The notes beneath the pieces were generated by a model that had not been told where the DNA came from, searched no databases, and saw nothing but the letters and a program-made list of their open reading frames with translations. Below, one piece after another: positions 30,610 through 42,759 of a stretch of 64,000 nt of DNA. The stretch is taken from positions 21,256,213-21,320,212 of the forward strand of contig OZ234493.1 of NCBI GenBank assembly GCA_965153455.1, given 5' to 3'. Within the stretch, counting starts at the first letter, position 1. Every line of letters begins with the position of its first letter. The DNA is from Sphagnum compactum. Taxonomy: Eukaryota > Bryophyta > Sphagnopsida > Sphagnales. The translations under genes and the position numbers were made by a program.

Positions 30610-33600
30610 TGACGTTCTCTGTTATGTGGTCCTCATCATTAGTACCACATACCATCATCAGATTACTGCATTACCAGTTTTAGAGACACTTTCTTGTCAG
30701 GAGAAAAACCTGATCTCCATAGGTACATTGTGTAATTACTTCATATAGTATACAACATTCTTCCTTGCATTGCGGGAGCACCAATCCATTTCCTGTGAGC
30801 TGATTGACACTTTCTCTTAAGTATATAATTTTTTCCCTGTGATGGTTGTCTGTCTCACGGGTGAGAATATATACATTCATCACATTTGCAACAATTATGA
30901 GAATTTCACAAAGCAATGTTTTGTGATCAAGTTGTATCTTCTTTGTCTCCATGGGATACTTGGCCCAATTGCCATAGACATATCTGTTATTCATTCATAT
31001 TTAAACTTGGGTCAACTCAGTGCAATTTCTGCTGTCCATTGCTATGTCACAGTGAATCCATTTGACAACCATACTGCAAATTTATCGTGTGAAGTGGGTA
31101 AAACAGATATATGTTCACTCTGGAAGCTTCCAACACAGAAATTGACCATGATTGTGGAACTCACTGCTTTTATTGCACACAATCTCATGTCACCAAAAGC
31201 TTACAGACAGGTGATCAATCTCTGCTGGACATCTTTGTGAAACAAGGTGTATAGTGCTATTGATTCTCAATCATGAACACCAGGTAGGACACATGATACA
31301 GAGTACTTGACAATACATGTGAGATGGTGTAATCAAGGATTTGCATGGGTCAAGCATGATGTCATTTCAAGTGCTGTTTGTTACTCCAATCTACTCATCA
31401 TCAGAAATCTGTTCCTCCATATCCACTGAGTCATCAGAAACCTCATTCCAGAGTCTAATATTTTTTGCTGGTAAATTGACTGCCATATTTTGACCCTAAG
31501 GTCCCAGAAACATTTCAGAGGTTTACACGTATGGTCCAGAGCCTCTGAGCTGCCAAAACTGCATCAATTCTAAACCCCACATGGCAACAGATAAATTGCT
31601 ACACCAACCTATGAACTGTCCTTTACACATAGCATGGAAGATGGTTATGCAAAGGGGCTGACTAGAAAAGTACACTTACATAAGGGGCTTTTAGTCAGCC
31701 ATGTCATTCACTTTGGTTCTTGAGCCTGTGATCAAAGTTGCTGCCAGAAGATTGGTTAACTACCATGAGACGAGCACTCCACAGTCAATCACTTCAATAG
31801 TGTGCCAGTCTGACCAAGTCAGACAGACATTGCCATTCAGGCAACCAGGCTTAGCACTCCAAATCTGAGAAATGAGATTCAAAATACAAAAGCCATTACA
31901 TCCAGTCTTTCTCACAACCACAGCAGTCATGTTCAGATGCTTGGGGTAAGCTATACAATGCAAACACCTGTCCCAGAATCAACATAGAAAAAAATTCATG
32001 GCTTTGCCTGTTTGCTCACCATATTCCTCAGCACATGGATGACAGCCTCTTAAAATGACTATTACAATTGGCCATCTTAAAAGGTTTTGTATAGGATGTT
32101 GCCAATCCATGAAAAAATACATCAATATGCACACACAATCAGTGTTGGTCACAGCCAACCCTTACTGGAGCTAAATTTCTTGGTTACAGTTGATTTGATC
32201 ACATCATTTCAGAACCACTGGTGAAGCACATACCATAAGCCAATCATGGTTGCATTAGCTTTCTATGGGCAAACCACTACAAGGCAAATGCTAGGCATAA
32301 ACCAGGGCAGATGGTGATGCAAAGACAGTTATTAATCCACTCAAGGTTCCCTCTGGTGCCAACAAGAACCCACAATATAGAACTTACCAACTGATACTCC
32401 ACATGTGAGAAGATTCTGTTACTAAAAGGTTGTATCATGATGTGGATAATACAGCATAGCAAGCAATCCCACACAAGGAAACCTGATGCATCAGGAACAC
32501 ATATTAACATTGAAGAAACAATAAATGCTGGAAAAGTTGACCATGTGTGTGAGCAGACATTAAACATTCCTTTTCCATGACTTCATACTGATAGTAGGTA
32601 CCATCCCCTGCATGTATTTTTCTCTTTCTTCTAAGCCCACAATAACAGCTTCTTGCAAGCAGAGTGAAAAAGCCAAACCCAAAACACCCGCCTAATGTTC
32701 CACCAAAGGCCTCATATAGGACAGTGTGGGCATGGATTAACATGCATTGGAGATGTTCTGAAACATATAACCCAATGTTTCACATACACCAAAGGCTATA
32801 CTGACTGCCAGTTTTTACACACAGACAAGATGCCTGGTACCTTCAAGAAAACATTGGAGAATGATGCTATCTAATTTCAGTTTAAAAGAAATTTTGTGAA
32901 TAGGCAGTGTACTTCTATGTAACACGCAATTTCAAGGAAGTGCTTGCAGAGTTCTTCACTAACCTTTTTAGATGGTGGAACAGGCAAAAATTGAAGTTTT
33001 TTGCTGACTGCCTCCCAGTGATCATCTTAGACAACGAGAGTCAAATCTAGCTGTCAACCCATTCAGTGTGCACAAAGCCATAGCAGACTCTAGAGCACAG
33101 ATGATCCAGTGATTATCTCAGTATAACCTTCAAACCTTCAAATACAAACTGCAGAGCTGTTTGGCAATGCTCCACTTTGCATCAAGAACTCTATCACATA
33201 TCCTTGATATCAAGACACAGCCAACAGTGAACCTCAATATATCTCAAACAAACTGACTTCATCAAACTGGACAGCTCCATTGCTATCATCACATTTTGAA
33301 ACAATCTCTTGAGCAGTCAGAGAGTTACTCCAGGGAACTTCTCACAGTACTGTTACTCAAGCATTTGATGCCAGAACCTTCAGCAAATATGAAAAATGAG
33401 CCCCAAAAAGCATCTTGTATCAAAACCCTTTATCGAAGGAGTTCTTATGGTCTTCATCTGTCAAACATCCTTCATTTTCTTAATTTCTCAGCCTTCACTG
33501 TAGGTCATGTTATCTGCACTCATATGTAGCTTCCTTTAACGCAAAAGTACCAAAGAATAGGCTTCTACATCTCTTTGAAAAACAAGGAAGATTCTCTATT

Positions 33601-36049
33601 GCAACTTACCTAGGAAAAACATGTGAGAAAACAGACATCATGAAGAGAGCTACATGCTAATTGATCGAAGTTTAACATGGTCTTCTGGCAGTGACTTTTG
33701 CAACTTGTGGAGCGATGAAACTTAGTTGCAATGAAAAAAAAATGTGTACCAAATGGTCTTTAACCTTGGCCTACTAGTTGAATTCAAATCCTTTTACAAG
33801 CCCAATCCAGTTAGTCAACTTGCTCTGTTAAAAAATGTACTCGATTGCTTCATCTTGTTTGGTTCCCATCTTTAGACTACATGGATCACTCATTCAAGCA
33901 TCGGTTTGCTCTCTCGTTGGGGATCTTCAGAGTCTCCAAAGGGTGAAAGAAACAAAAAAGGGAAACAATTTTGTGCTATTTCATAGTATATCAGTTTGAG
34001 TTGGTCAACAAATGGATAGCATACAGTTATGACCCATCATTTTTACAATATTGGACGCTGTCCAGATTTCATCTGTGAACATACCTGAAACTGTACATTT
34101 CCTTTGACAGCTTACAATTCTGCAGTGAGGTTGCTCATTGAGCTGCCACTGTGGCCTGGTGTCATGCACAGATTTGATGCTGATCTATACCATTATTGAT
34201 CCAATTGGGATCAGTTCACAGTAAACAAATCTTGAAAGTCACCTGCCAGGGTAACATAAGGGTCAGAAACAGTTCAATGGTATGAAGAACAGGTCTAACC
34301 ATAATCAAGACCACTGTTCTGGATCTTTCAAATGGTACATATGTGAACCACTTACATACATGAAAAAGAGCAAGGAGCAGGCTTTGGATGGGACAGTACC
34401 TGGAGGGAAAACATTACTTGACATTCCCAGACCCTCCATTGAAGCAGAACAAGGAACCTGCACAAATCAGATCGGAATAATTAGTGAGAATAGTAAAAAG
34501 CCTAAAGAGACAGAAAACTCAAGAGAGAAAAAAGTTGGGCCCACTCCACCATACACCTCCCCTCCCCTTCCTAAAAATCTAGAGAAGTGACCATGCAGCA
34601 GTTGCTAGTTGTCACTCCAGCACCTTCAGAAGCAACTGAAACCGTTGCCCAAAACATTAAGACATAAGCCAAAGCACAGATATCCCAGCCAGATGATATT
34701 ACTAGGGGGTAATTGCATTCTAGAACACTCCCATGCAGAGATATTAAACAATTGAAAACCATCTGAGCACAGCAACCAACTGGGAGACACTGCAGATCTG
34801 ATACTGGATCTAGGTCAAAGTCTTGCATAGTTCAGTTAAATGTAGTGTCAGTTGATCAATGGTCAAGGAACTAAAGTGATGTTAGCAAGTACCTTTAAAA
34901 GACGTGGCGTCAAAGTGGTCAGCATAGGATCAGTCAATGGCAGGGGTCAGAAGAGGTCAGGTATCTGCTTCAGTTGGTCAAAAGTCAATAGGCAGCATTG
35001 CAACCAGCAAGCACAACCCCCGATATACATAAACTATGCTCACTGCTTGATGTCCAGGAAGGGGTTGATTTGGTCTGAGTACATGGCAGATTCCCATTTC
35101 TATGCACTTGTCATTAACCATCAGGTACCATATATCACTACATTGTGGTGCTCGCTCATAATGTCTTACACAGGTGTAAGGTACACAGTAACCCGGAGGA
35201 ATACCCAAAGGTGTCTACAGCCAGAGGCAAAAAAAACTGCAGAGTAAACTACTTGGAGGAACACAAACCTTGTATCCTTCGAATTTGAGCTTCATTCCAT
35301 ATGACAAACTCTCCATTACATCAACATATAATCACCACTTTTAACATGCAGGTCCAGTACAACACAAACCCTACTTAGGTGTGACGCACGTGCTAACACG
35401 CTCACATCTCTTTAACCCAGAACTGAAAGGCAAGGATAAACTGCAAGACCAGTGATTAGACATACTAAAGACTGTTACCTCAGTACTCTTGTTAGCAGAA
35501 CATGTACCTAGGAGGGGGAACTACAGTTTTCCTCCTATGGTTCTGTCCTTATGAGAAGCAGCTCTTAGTAACCCTGGCTTCAGCTGGCATCTTTCCTAAA
35601 GACAAATGCACGTCAGTAGCATGTCCTGCTAATAACCCATTAATTGTTAGTCCCACCTTCAATCCAAGAGACCACCAAATCAGCCTAAGAAAGCTGTGAA
35701 ATGTGTGACCAAACTCTATGGCTGGTCCTTGGCTATGTCAGCAGATTGTGGTTGAAGGTCCAAACATAGGATCTAATTAGTGATAGACAGCACCCTTATC
35801 TTGATTCATCACACAGATGCTGGGACTGAGAGAACTTCCAAACCACAAACTTCACTTGAATGTGGCCTGCAAATTTAACACCACATTTTCTGTCTTACAA
35901 GCACCAACACACCTCTGTGCTGCAGTGATGCCTTTCATGCCATCGCCTTGTAGAACCCCATATCTGATGCCAATTGCCATGTCAATGTTTTTGTCTGATG
36001 CAAAAATCCTGAAAAGCCCATAGCATCTGAGTAATGCTGCAGTTCTTGG
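30610..36049. other. Region between the convergent kinase and KH genes; no gene supported
   Basis: About 5.4 kb less AT-rich than the transposon-laden flanks, with many short open frames and none with a recognised motif. The ends should include the 3' untranslated regions of both genes. Candidates examined: 30839-31240 plus (133 codons), 34282-34590 plus (102 codons) and 32504-32743 minus (79 codons, with a glycine-rich hydrophobic stretch GGTLGGCFGFGFF then RRKRK). None is convincing alone. Confidence 0.45.
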
Positions 36050-38632
36050 CTAACGCCGAGTTTTGGCACGCTTCATGCCTGGGTTGTTAAATGGAGACAC
36101 AGTGCCACTCATATATGCAGGGCTCTCCTCACGGAGGGTGCCATTAAGAATAGCTAGCTCCCGAAGCTGGGCCTTCTTTACCAGGTCAAATGTCTCATCC
36201 TGGAAGTACAAGCCCAAGAATAGTGGAGTTAGCCTTTACTAAACATTGCATCTTCCACCTTACAATTTTCACCCTGCTTTGAACTCTTTTCATCGTGTAA
36301 TTGCTCTCCAAGATCATCTCAAAACACCTGAAATTTCATTGTGCATTCACACATGTAAACTGCAGAACTAATTCAGTACTGAACAGGTGGTGGAAAATGT
36401 CTGCTTGAGATGCTTAGACCATACCACAGGTTTCAGTAGCTCCTGGAGAATCTCACGAGCATGAATGAGTTGTGCATCAATAATATTTGCTGGCAGTTCA
36501 GCCTCCACCAATACATGTAGTGGCTCATTCAAATGTTCAAAACCAGGCTTGTCTCTCATCTTGTCTTCCTGCAGACCCAACAAACTGAAACCTTGAGCTT
36601 TCCTCCATGGAAAGCAACTGCCCAATGCATCTCTAGTATCCCCAAGCCAACAACCTAGCCATGGCTGGAGAAACTGACCTTGGCAGTGTCTTTGATTGAG
36701 CCTCGACCACGAATCAAAACCCGGCAGCCAGTTGTTGCCTCTACCCGCTTTAGTGAGTTTCCACGAGGCCCCAAAATTCTCCCCACAAAGTTAAACTGCA
36801 GGATCCACAAGTTGCTTATCAGGACCATCATCAGGACAGGTAACATCAGCTTGCTAGTGTGTATTAGTAACACACACATATGTACACCAGTAAGGATGGC
36901 ATTTAGACTGCTACATACATTGGGGTACTTATCAACAGGAACTTCAATGCGCTGTGTTTTCTTCACTATTGTGCCAGCTGCAGTCCCAGGAGGCCCATTC
37001 CAACCTGCATGAGGAATTGCAACCCTCTGCTGACCATACATTGCAAATGAAAAGGATATTAGTACTTCCTTTTGCAAATCAGAAACCCAAGTGTAAGGGC
37101 TCAGTCGAATCATCTCCATCAATGGAAAAGCATTAAGTGGAGCGAAGGGGATGGAGACAAGAAAAGCATACATCACCCCAGCCATTCAGATCGCCTGAGG
37201 ATCCATTGTGTATGAATGTGCCTGCTGACAAAGGGCTCCCATGCTCAAGTCCGTCCTGGTCCAGTAATGCAGAGTTTCCAACAAGTGCTGTGACTCGCAC
37301 CATCTCTGTGTTAGGCATAGCAATAGCACCATAAGTACACATTCAGAAAAGTCATCACTGGCAGCTGGCAGTGTTCATGGTCTTCAGTTGAAGAAATCAA
37401 CAAGTCTGAAGAATGATTCTCTGAACTTACATTTCACCTTGAGCACCAATAACCTTACCCTGGTTTAACAGGCGACTGCAGTTGGGCAAAACTTGCATAA
37501 AAGGACCCAGCTTTTGCCTTTCTGCCAACAACTCCGAAAGATACCTGCAAAGATTCAACCCACTGAGAATTTGCATGAAAGCTTCCACATGAACACCTCA
37601 ATAAGAGAAGTAATGCTCCACAGCACTTTAACTCACAGATTTGAAGCTTCTAACATCTCAAAAATGAGCAAAACCTGTTGCAAAAAGGCTTTTATACCAG
37701 AAACCTGAAATCACTCACAGTTTTCACTGATCTTATTCACATTCCAGCATTCATGTATGCCATGTGGATGAACCCAAGTGATAGCATGGAAACATGAAAA
37801 AAAACAGCAACATATATACCACACTGCACAAAATGGGGAGAGAGACAAAATGGGAAGAAAATATGCAAAACCGGTGAGAAGCAGGCAGGCATGCATGAGA
37901 ATCAGCTTTACAAAATGGAAATCAAGAACTGAAGAATAGGTGATCCAGAAGAAAAAAAGAGTGTCCATAACACAGGACCCACGTTGATGATCTTCATTCA
38001 TTCACTGTATCACTGTGCTCTTGCCCCCTTTGACATACAATTGACTGCTTCTTGGCCCCAAACAAGATGGCATAAGATGGATCTACAAAAGAAGAAAAAC
38101 TGCAATGGTGGAATGTAGAGAGGAAAGCCAGCCACAAGAACAAGAAGAAGACCAACAAATACACCCGTTGGGACAGTACATTTGAGATCCAACACTCAAA
38201 TCAAGTCTCCAAATTGGGCTTGGTGTTCATCCAGGTGTGGAGATCATCATCGAACACAAACAAGGGTGCTCACACCAGAAGGAAAAATACAACCGAAAGC
38301 TCCTACAGAAAACCTAATTTATGTCCTTCAAATCCAAAAAGAAGGATTCGGACAAAATCCTTCCCACACACCAACAAGCGTCCACAAGAAGAAGAAGCCC
38401 CGAGAGAAAAAAATGTGCAAGCAACTTTCAAAGAGAAAAAGACCTAATAAAAAAACAATAAACAAAAACAATAAAATACAAAACAAAACAGACAAACAAG
38501 CATTAGCAGACATCGGGAGGCGATTCCTTACTTTTCATGTTCGGCAGCGGCACTGGAGGACCGCAAGCCTCCAATCTGTGGTGAGGAGCCACCCGTCGAC
38601 GGGGAGAAATGCATTCCATACCTCCCCGCCAT
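36050..38632 (-). CDS. KH-domain RNA-binding protein of the plant STAR/QKI-like family
   Basis: Seven coding exons on the minus strand: 38532-38632, 37459-37544, 37172-37305, 36919-37026, 36679-36795, 36425-36568 and 36050-36199; 279 residues, the usual family length (about 280-290). The N-terminus [20 protein letters not shown] matches the family's MSG-Y---FSP start. QUA1-like dimerisation segment [20 protein letters not shown] is followed by NCSRLLNQE (residues 35-63). The maxi-KH domain starts at [11 protein letters not shown] and continues [18 protein letters not shown], with GPRG as the GxxG RNA-binding loop (about 152-155), then [24 protein letters not shown] and LQELLKPV. The tail is [17 protein letters not shown] ending KRAKTRR, a likely nuclear signal. 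Family members (for example rice SPIN1 and its Arabidopsis relatives) bind RNA and act in transcript regulation. Exon phases all fit (first two introns phases 2 and 1, the rest 0). Confidence 0.96.
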
Positions 38633-38639
38633 ATCTCCT

Positions 38640-41600
38640 CGAGTAGGTATACACACTTTGTAGCATGCAATCTTCAGGCAACAATCCCCTCTTTCCAAAA
38701 GCCGTCAAACCTAAAACCAAAACACCCAACCCTCCTTCCTTCTTCCTCCTTTGGGTTCCCCAAAAAAAATCTTTTTGCACCTCCTAATCCTCACTACTAC
38801 CCTTTAAATGTTTTTTGACACAACAATAATCGGAACTTGAAAAGATCTTCATTCTTCTCATTCCGTTACATTCCAGGAGGCCTTTTTTTATTTATCTCCT
38901 TGCAGAACAAATGTAGAAAAAACAACCCATGAAAGGAAAGACTGCAAAACTGAGACACGGACAATGGAGCAGACAACGAACGAGAGAGACAGAAGAGAGA
39001 GAGGGGGAGAAGCAAAGTGGTGCAGTTACATTGGGCTGCGAGCATCAAGCCAAAATAGAAAGGGGTTTTGGGTTCGAATCTCCTTCCCATCAGCGAAATA
39101 CAAATTAGTATCCAACTCCAAATCTAAATTCTCAAGTTTTATGACCAAGTTTGAACTTGCATGTAAATATTTTGTACCTTTCACTAAGGTTAGGTTCATC
39201 ATTAAATAATCTTTAAAATAGTGAAATGAATTTTTGTGAAAATATGAAATCCAAGTGTTGAAAACCATCATAAGTATTGTAGGATACAATTGAATAATTT
39301 CATTCCTCATATGACAATAAATAGTAGATCATGAAAATACAATAAAACCAAATTTACAAATCAATGTGGAAGCTAACCCTAGGTTATGATAATTAAAATC
39401 CACAAATCCACAAGGTTTATTTTGAACATAAAATAAGTGATTAGATATAAATATGAAAATTATAAATTGCACTTGAACTTTACATAACAATTTAATCCAA
39501 ATCAACTTATTTACATGCGCCTACATTAAAATCCATGTTATCCATTTAGATACATAAGAATTCATGCATTGAAATAAGAAATCAACATGCACAAAGTTAC
39601 ACCAAATCCAAAAACAATACATTTTAATGTTTTCTATGGTGGTTCTAAATTATTGCACATTAATTGCAAACATTTGATTTCAAAATCTTAGACATTGTTA
39701 GGTTATATATAATAAATGATATACGTAGATAAATCTTATAAATGGTTTGGAATTTTGGATAATATAATCAATCGCAAAATGGTTATAGATGAAGGTTAAG
39801 TTTTGAAATATGTTGATAGCACATTTATTGGGGGGTTTATTTTCATGACATTAAATATTTGGTAAAGTGTCCCATTCCAATAAAAAAAATATAACAATCT
39901 TATGTTTCCAAATGAAAAAGAAACTTATCAACAACCTACTATCTTTCACTTTTATTTACAAGTATGTTAAAAATGATTTGGGCTAAAGATTTTTTTTTTT
40001 TAAATCACAAATTATAACATAAAAGTTGTGCACATGGGCTCAAAGTAAAGGTTCTAAATACATTGATATTAGTTGTTTCCATTGTCTTTGATGTCTTCAC
40101 ATGGCTACATGTTCCCCAACGTTCCACACCTTTTTAAATCCCATATGTAATTAATACCCATTTCCTTGCAAGTGGGCATGCTTTCATGATAACCTTGTAC
40201 ATATAAATGATTTTCATCCATTTATAAATTTATTCCATTTATGCATCCTTCCCCTTTTACACCCATGGAGATGATTTTATGTGTAGTTAAATTAGCGAAT
40301 GTATTAGAAGGCCCTTCAGGATAACGAGCAAGGACATAGTTGCATTAAAAAGTTTTACACCCCATATATTGTCATGAGCACGAAAACAACCAAATCTATA
40401 AGATTTTTTAACCAAGACGAACAATAATAAGCATGGTGTCAAATACATATCGTTAAAAAAAAAACAAAAACAAAAACACGACACGCGCAAAACAAAAATC
40501 CAACAAAATTTTATTGCAAGGAATAAATAAAAACAAAACAAAGTTATGACAAGAACATACTCAAATTTGATGTTAAACATATTCAAAGTAACTGTACTTC
40601 ACCTATTGGGCACTTAGTTCAAAGAAGTTTTTCAAAAAACCTTTCAACCTTCATGTGACCCATGTTCATGAACTAATAGTTAAAATATAAAATAAAATGA
40701 AAATGAACTAAAAACTAATTATGAATGAAATAAATGTGAATTAAAAATGAACAAGAATTTAACTAAAAGTGAATTAAAAATAAATTTGAAATGAATTAAA
40801 ATCTAATTAAAAAATTAAAACTAACTTAAGAGCTAAGTACAAGTTCATTACAAATTATGAATGAATTCCACGTCGTTGGCATCTATGACATATACCATAA
40901 TACTTGCACTAAATTAACATTAATTAAAATATTTGTGAGTTTTTTTGAAATTTTTTGTAAATACCCTATGATTGTGTTGAAAAGTATTTAAAATTATTTC
41001 ATTATTCTTTGTGTTTTTCCCCCCCATTTCAATAGGTCTTGTTTACCTCTTCCACAAAGAAATTAAGTGATTATTTAATACGTGCACATGAAATTGTTGA
41101 AAGTTTAATGAAAGAGAGTAATAACAATTATTTCACTATTTTAAAAATAAACATTTTAACCTTTTTTTGATTTCATAAAAATGCAATGGATGCCATTTTC
41201 TAGTTGATTAATATGCAATTGATGAGAAAGAAAGTAATTGTGACTATTTCACTATTTTAAAAGTAAACTACTCAACCTCCTTTAACTTATCAAAGTGCAA
41301 TGGGTGTTAGTTTCTAAGTTAATCAATATTTAACCTTTAACGATTTGCTAATTAATACCTCAATTTTTGTCAAATATATAAATAAATAAAAATGGGTCTC
41401 ATTTTAAATTTTTGAAAACAAATTAAATATTTGACAATGGATTGACATTGTTACTTTGTTTGAATGAGATTGGTCACTTCTTGCATAGGCCTTATTGTAA
41501 GCATAATCAACCTATCCATTACATACTTCCTCGTGATGCCTCCAACACAATGATCGCAGTCATTGCAACAAAGTTAGAATTCGTGAACCTCATAAGACGC

Positions 41601-41890
41601 ACTTTTGGAACCACACCATGACCCATAATAACATGCAGTAAAAATGCCACGGTTAGTTTTTTTTTCAATATGATTTTGGCCTTGCAATAAATGTTGGTGT
41701 TTTTTAAGGCCTAAAATATTAAGGGTTTGACCTAAAGGGACACTATTCAATATGCCAAACACCATTACCACATTACATTCTCTAACACATCCTCACCTTA
41801 CACATGTGAATTGAATGGTCACATGTTGCATTACCATTTGATTAACCAACATAAAATCTGCTATTAGGTTGAAGTGAATTGTTGGTTTAT
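38640..41890. other. KH-gene upstream region, then AT-rich intergenic DNA
   Basis: The first 150-200 bp should hold the leader and promoter of the minus-strand KH gene. I could not pick a convincing TATA box; a TTTAAA at 38805-38810 is the nearest candidate. Beyond about 39.1 kb the DNA is strongly AT-rich with no gene. A CAAAAA run lies near 40460-40478. Confidence 0.45.
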
Positions 41891-42750
41891 CTATCAAGAA
41901 TGAACACCTAGCCTAGATCCCAAAATAGTTGCACAACACTTTGCAACAACAACCACTCTGTACGATATGGCAATGAATGAAATCATACAATAAAATATGA
42001 ACGTTATATTGTTGGCAATTGGTAGTTGGGTACAACTTGCATTTGCCACTAAAGGAGTTTTAGTTGCAAATGTCACCCTCAACTAAAAAAAATTGTTACG
42101 AAAATCGATTGCAAATATGTAATTTATTGGTAATGTGAAATCCATTTTTCAAAGGAAGTAATGTCCCATCTTCCTCATAGGAGTCACACATATCAATGAA
42201 TGTTGATTCCAAAAGAGGGAAAGACAATTCACATCTCCTTGCCCATTCATCTAGTTATTACTTGACCTCAATATTGAGCAAGGCTTCGTTAATGTGGACG
42301 CAACAATTTATGGCGTGGTGATGATATGTTCGAAATTTTTCAACACATTTTCCCCAACTATCATGTACTTGCCTACATTGACCATATAATGTAATCCATA
42401 TATTCAAAAGACTATAACTTAATAAATAAAACTCTTCGCCACTTTGTTTTCAACATAAGCAAGATCCTTCAATACATGAATAGACCTAGGCTACAATCCA
42501 AACATTGCACAAAAGCATTTTTTCATCACTTGCACAACTTCAAAATCATCAACCAATATAACGATATCAAACTTTCCTTCCATGTAAAAAATTGTCATTG
42601 CTACTATGGAATTCTAAAATGCAAGATAATAGTCACATAAAAAATCAACCAAGAACTTGTTGCAATAAAATACAATCTTGGAAAGTCTAAAAACGAGTTG
42701 TCAACATCTTACAATGAACATGACAAAAACTATTGGTTGTAATGTGGGAA
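41890..42750 (-). pseudogene. Decayed coding remnant, unidentified
   Basis: Minus-strand reading gives coherent protein pieces in nearly consecutive frames: KFDIVILVDDFEVVQVMKK near 42560, SIHVLKDLAYVENKVAKSF near 42470, INEALLNIEV near 42285, DEWARRCELSFPLLESTF then IDMCDSYEEDGTLLPLKNGF near 42240-42140, and NASCTQLPIANNI near 42030. Stops and frameshifts interrupt it. I do not recognise the family. The pattern is that of an old transposable-element gene. Confidence 0.5.
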
Positions 42751-42759
42751 GGATAATTC

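Noticed and set aside
30839-31240. 133-codon plus-strand open frame after the adenylate kinase gene
   Set aside because: The composition shows no domain, it follows immediately after the kinase stop, and it is best explained as untranslated or intergenic sequence.
38535-38780. 81-codon minus-strand frame containing the KH-gene start region
   Set aside because: The family-like N-terminus [11 protein letters not shown] lies in another frame and continues correctly across the splice, so this frame is incidental.
38960-39010. Purine-rich GACAACGAACGAGAGAGACA resembling a plant microRNA of the miR535/miR156 type
   Set aside because: The match is partial and no complementary arm was found to form a precursor hairpin.
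39055-39090. GGGTTCGAATCTCC as a tRNA T-arm
   Set aside because: No matching acceptor or D-arm could be found around it.
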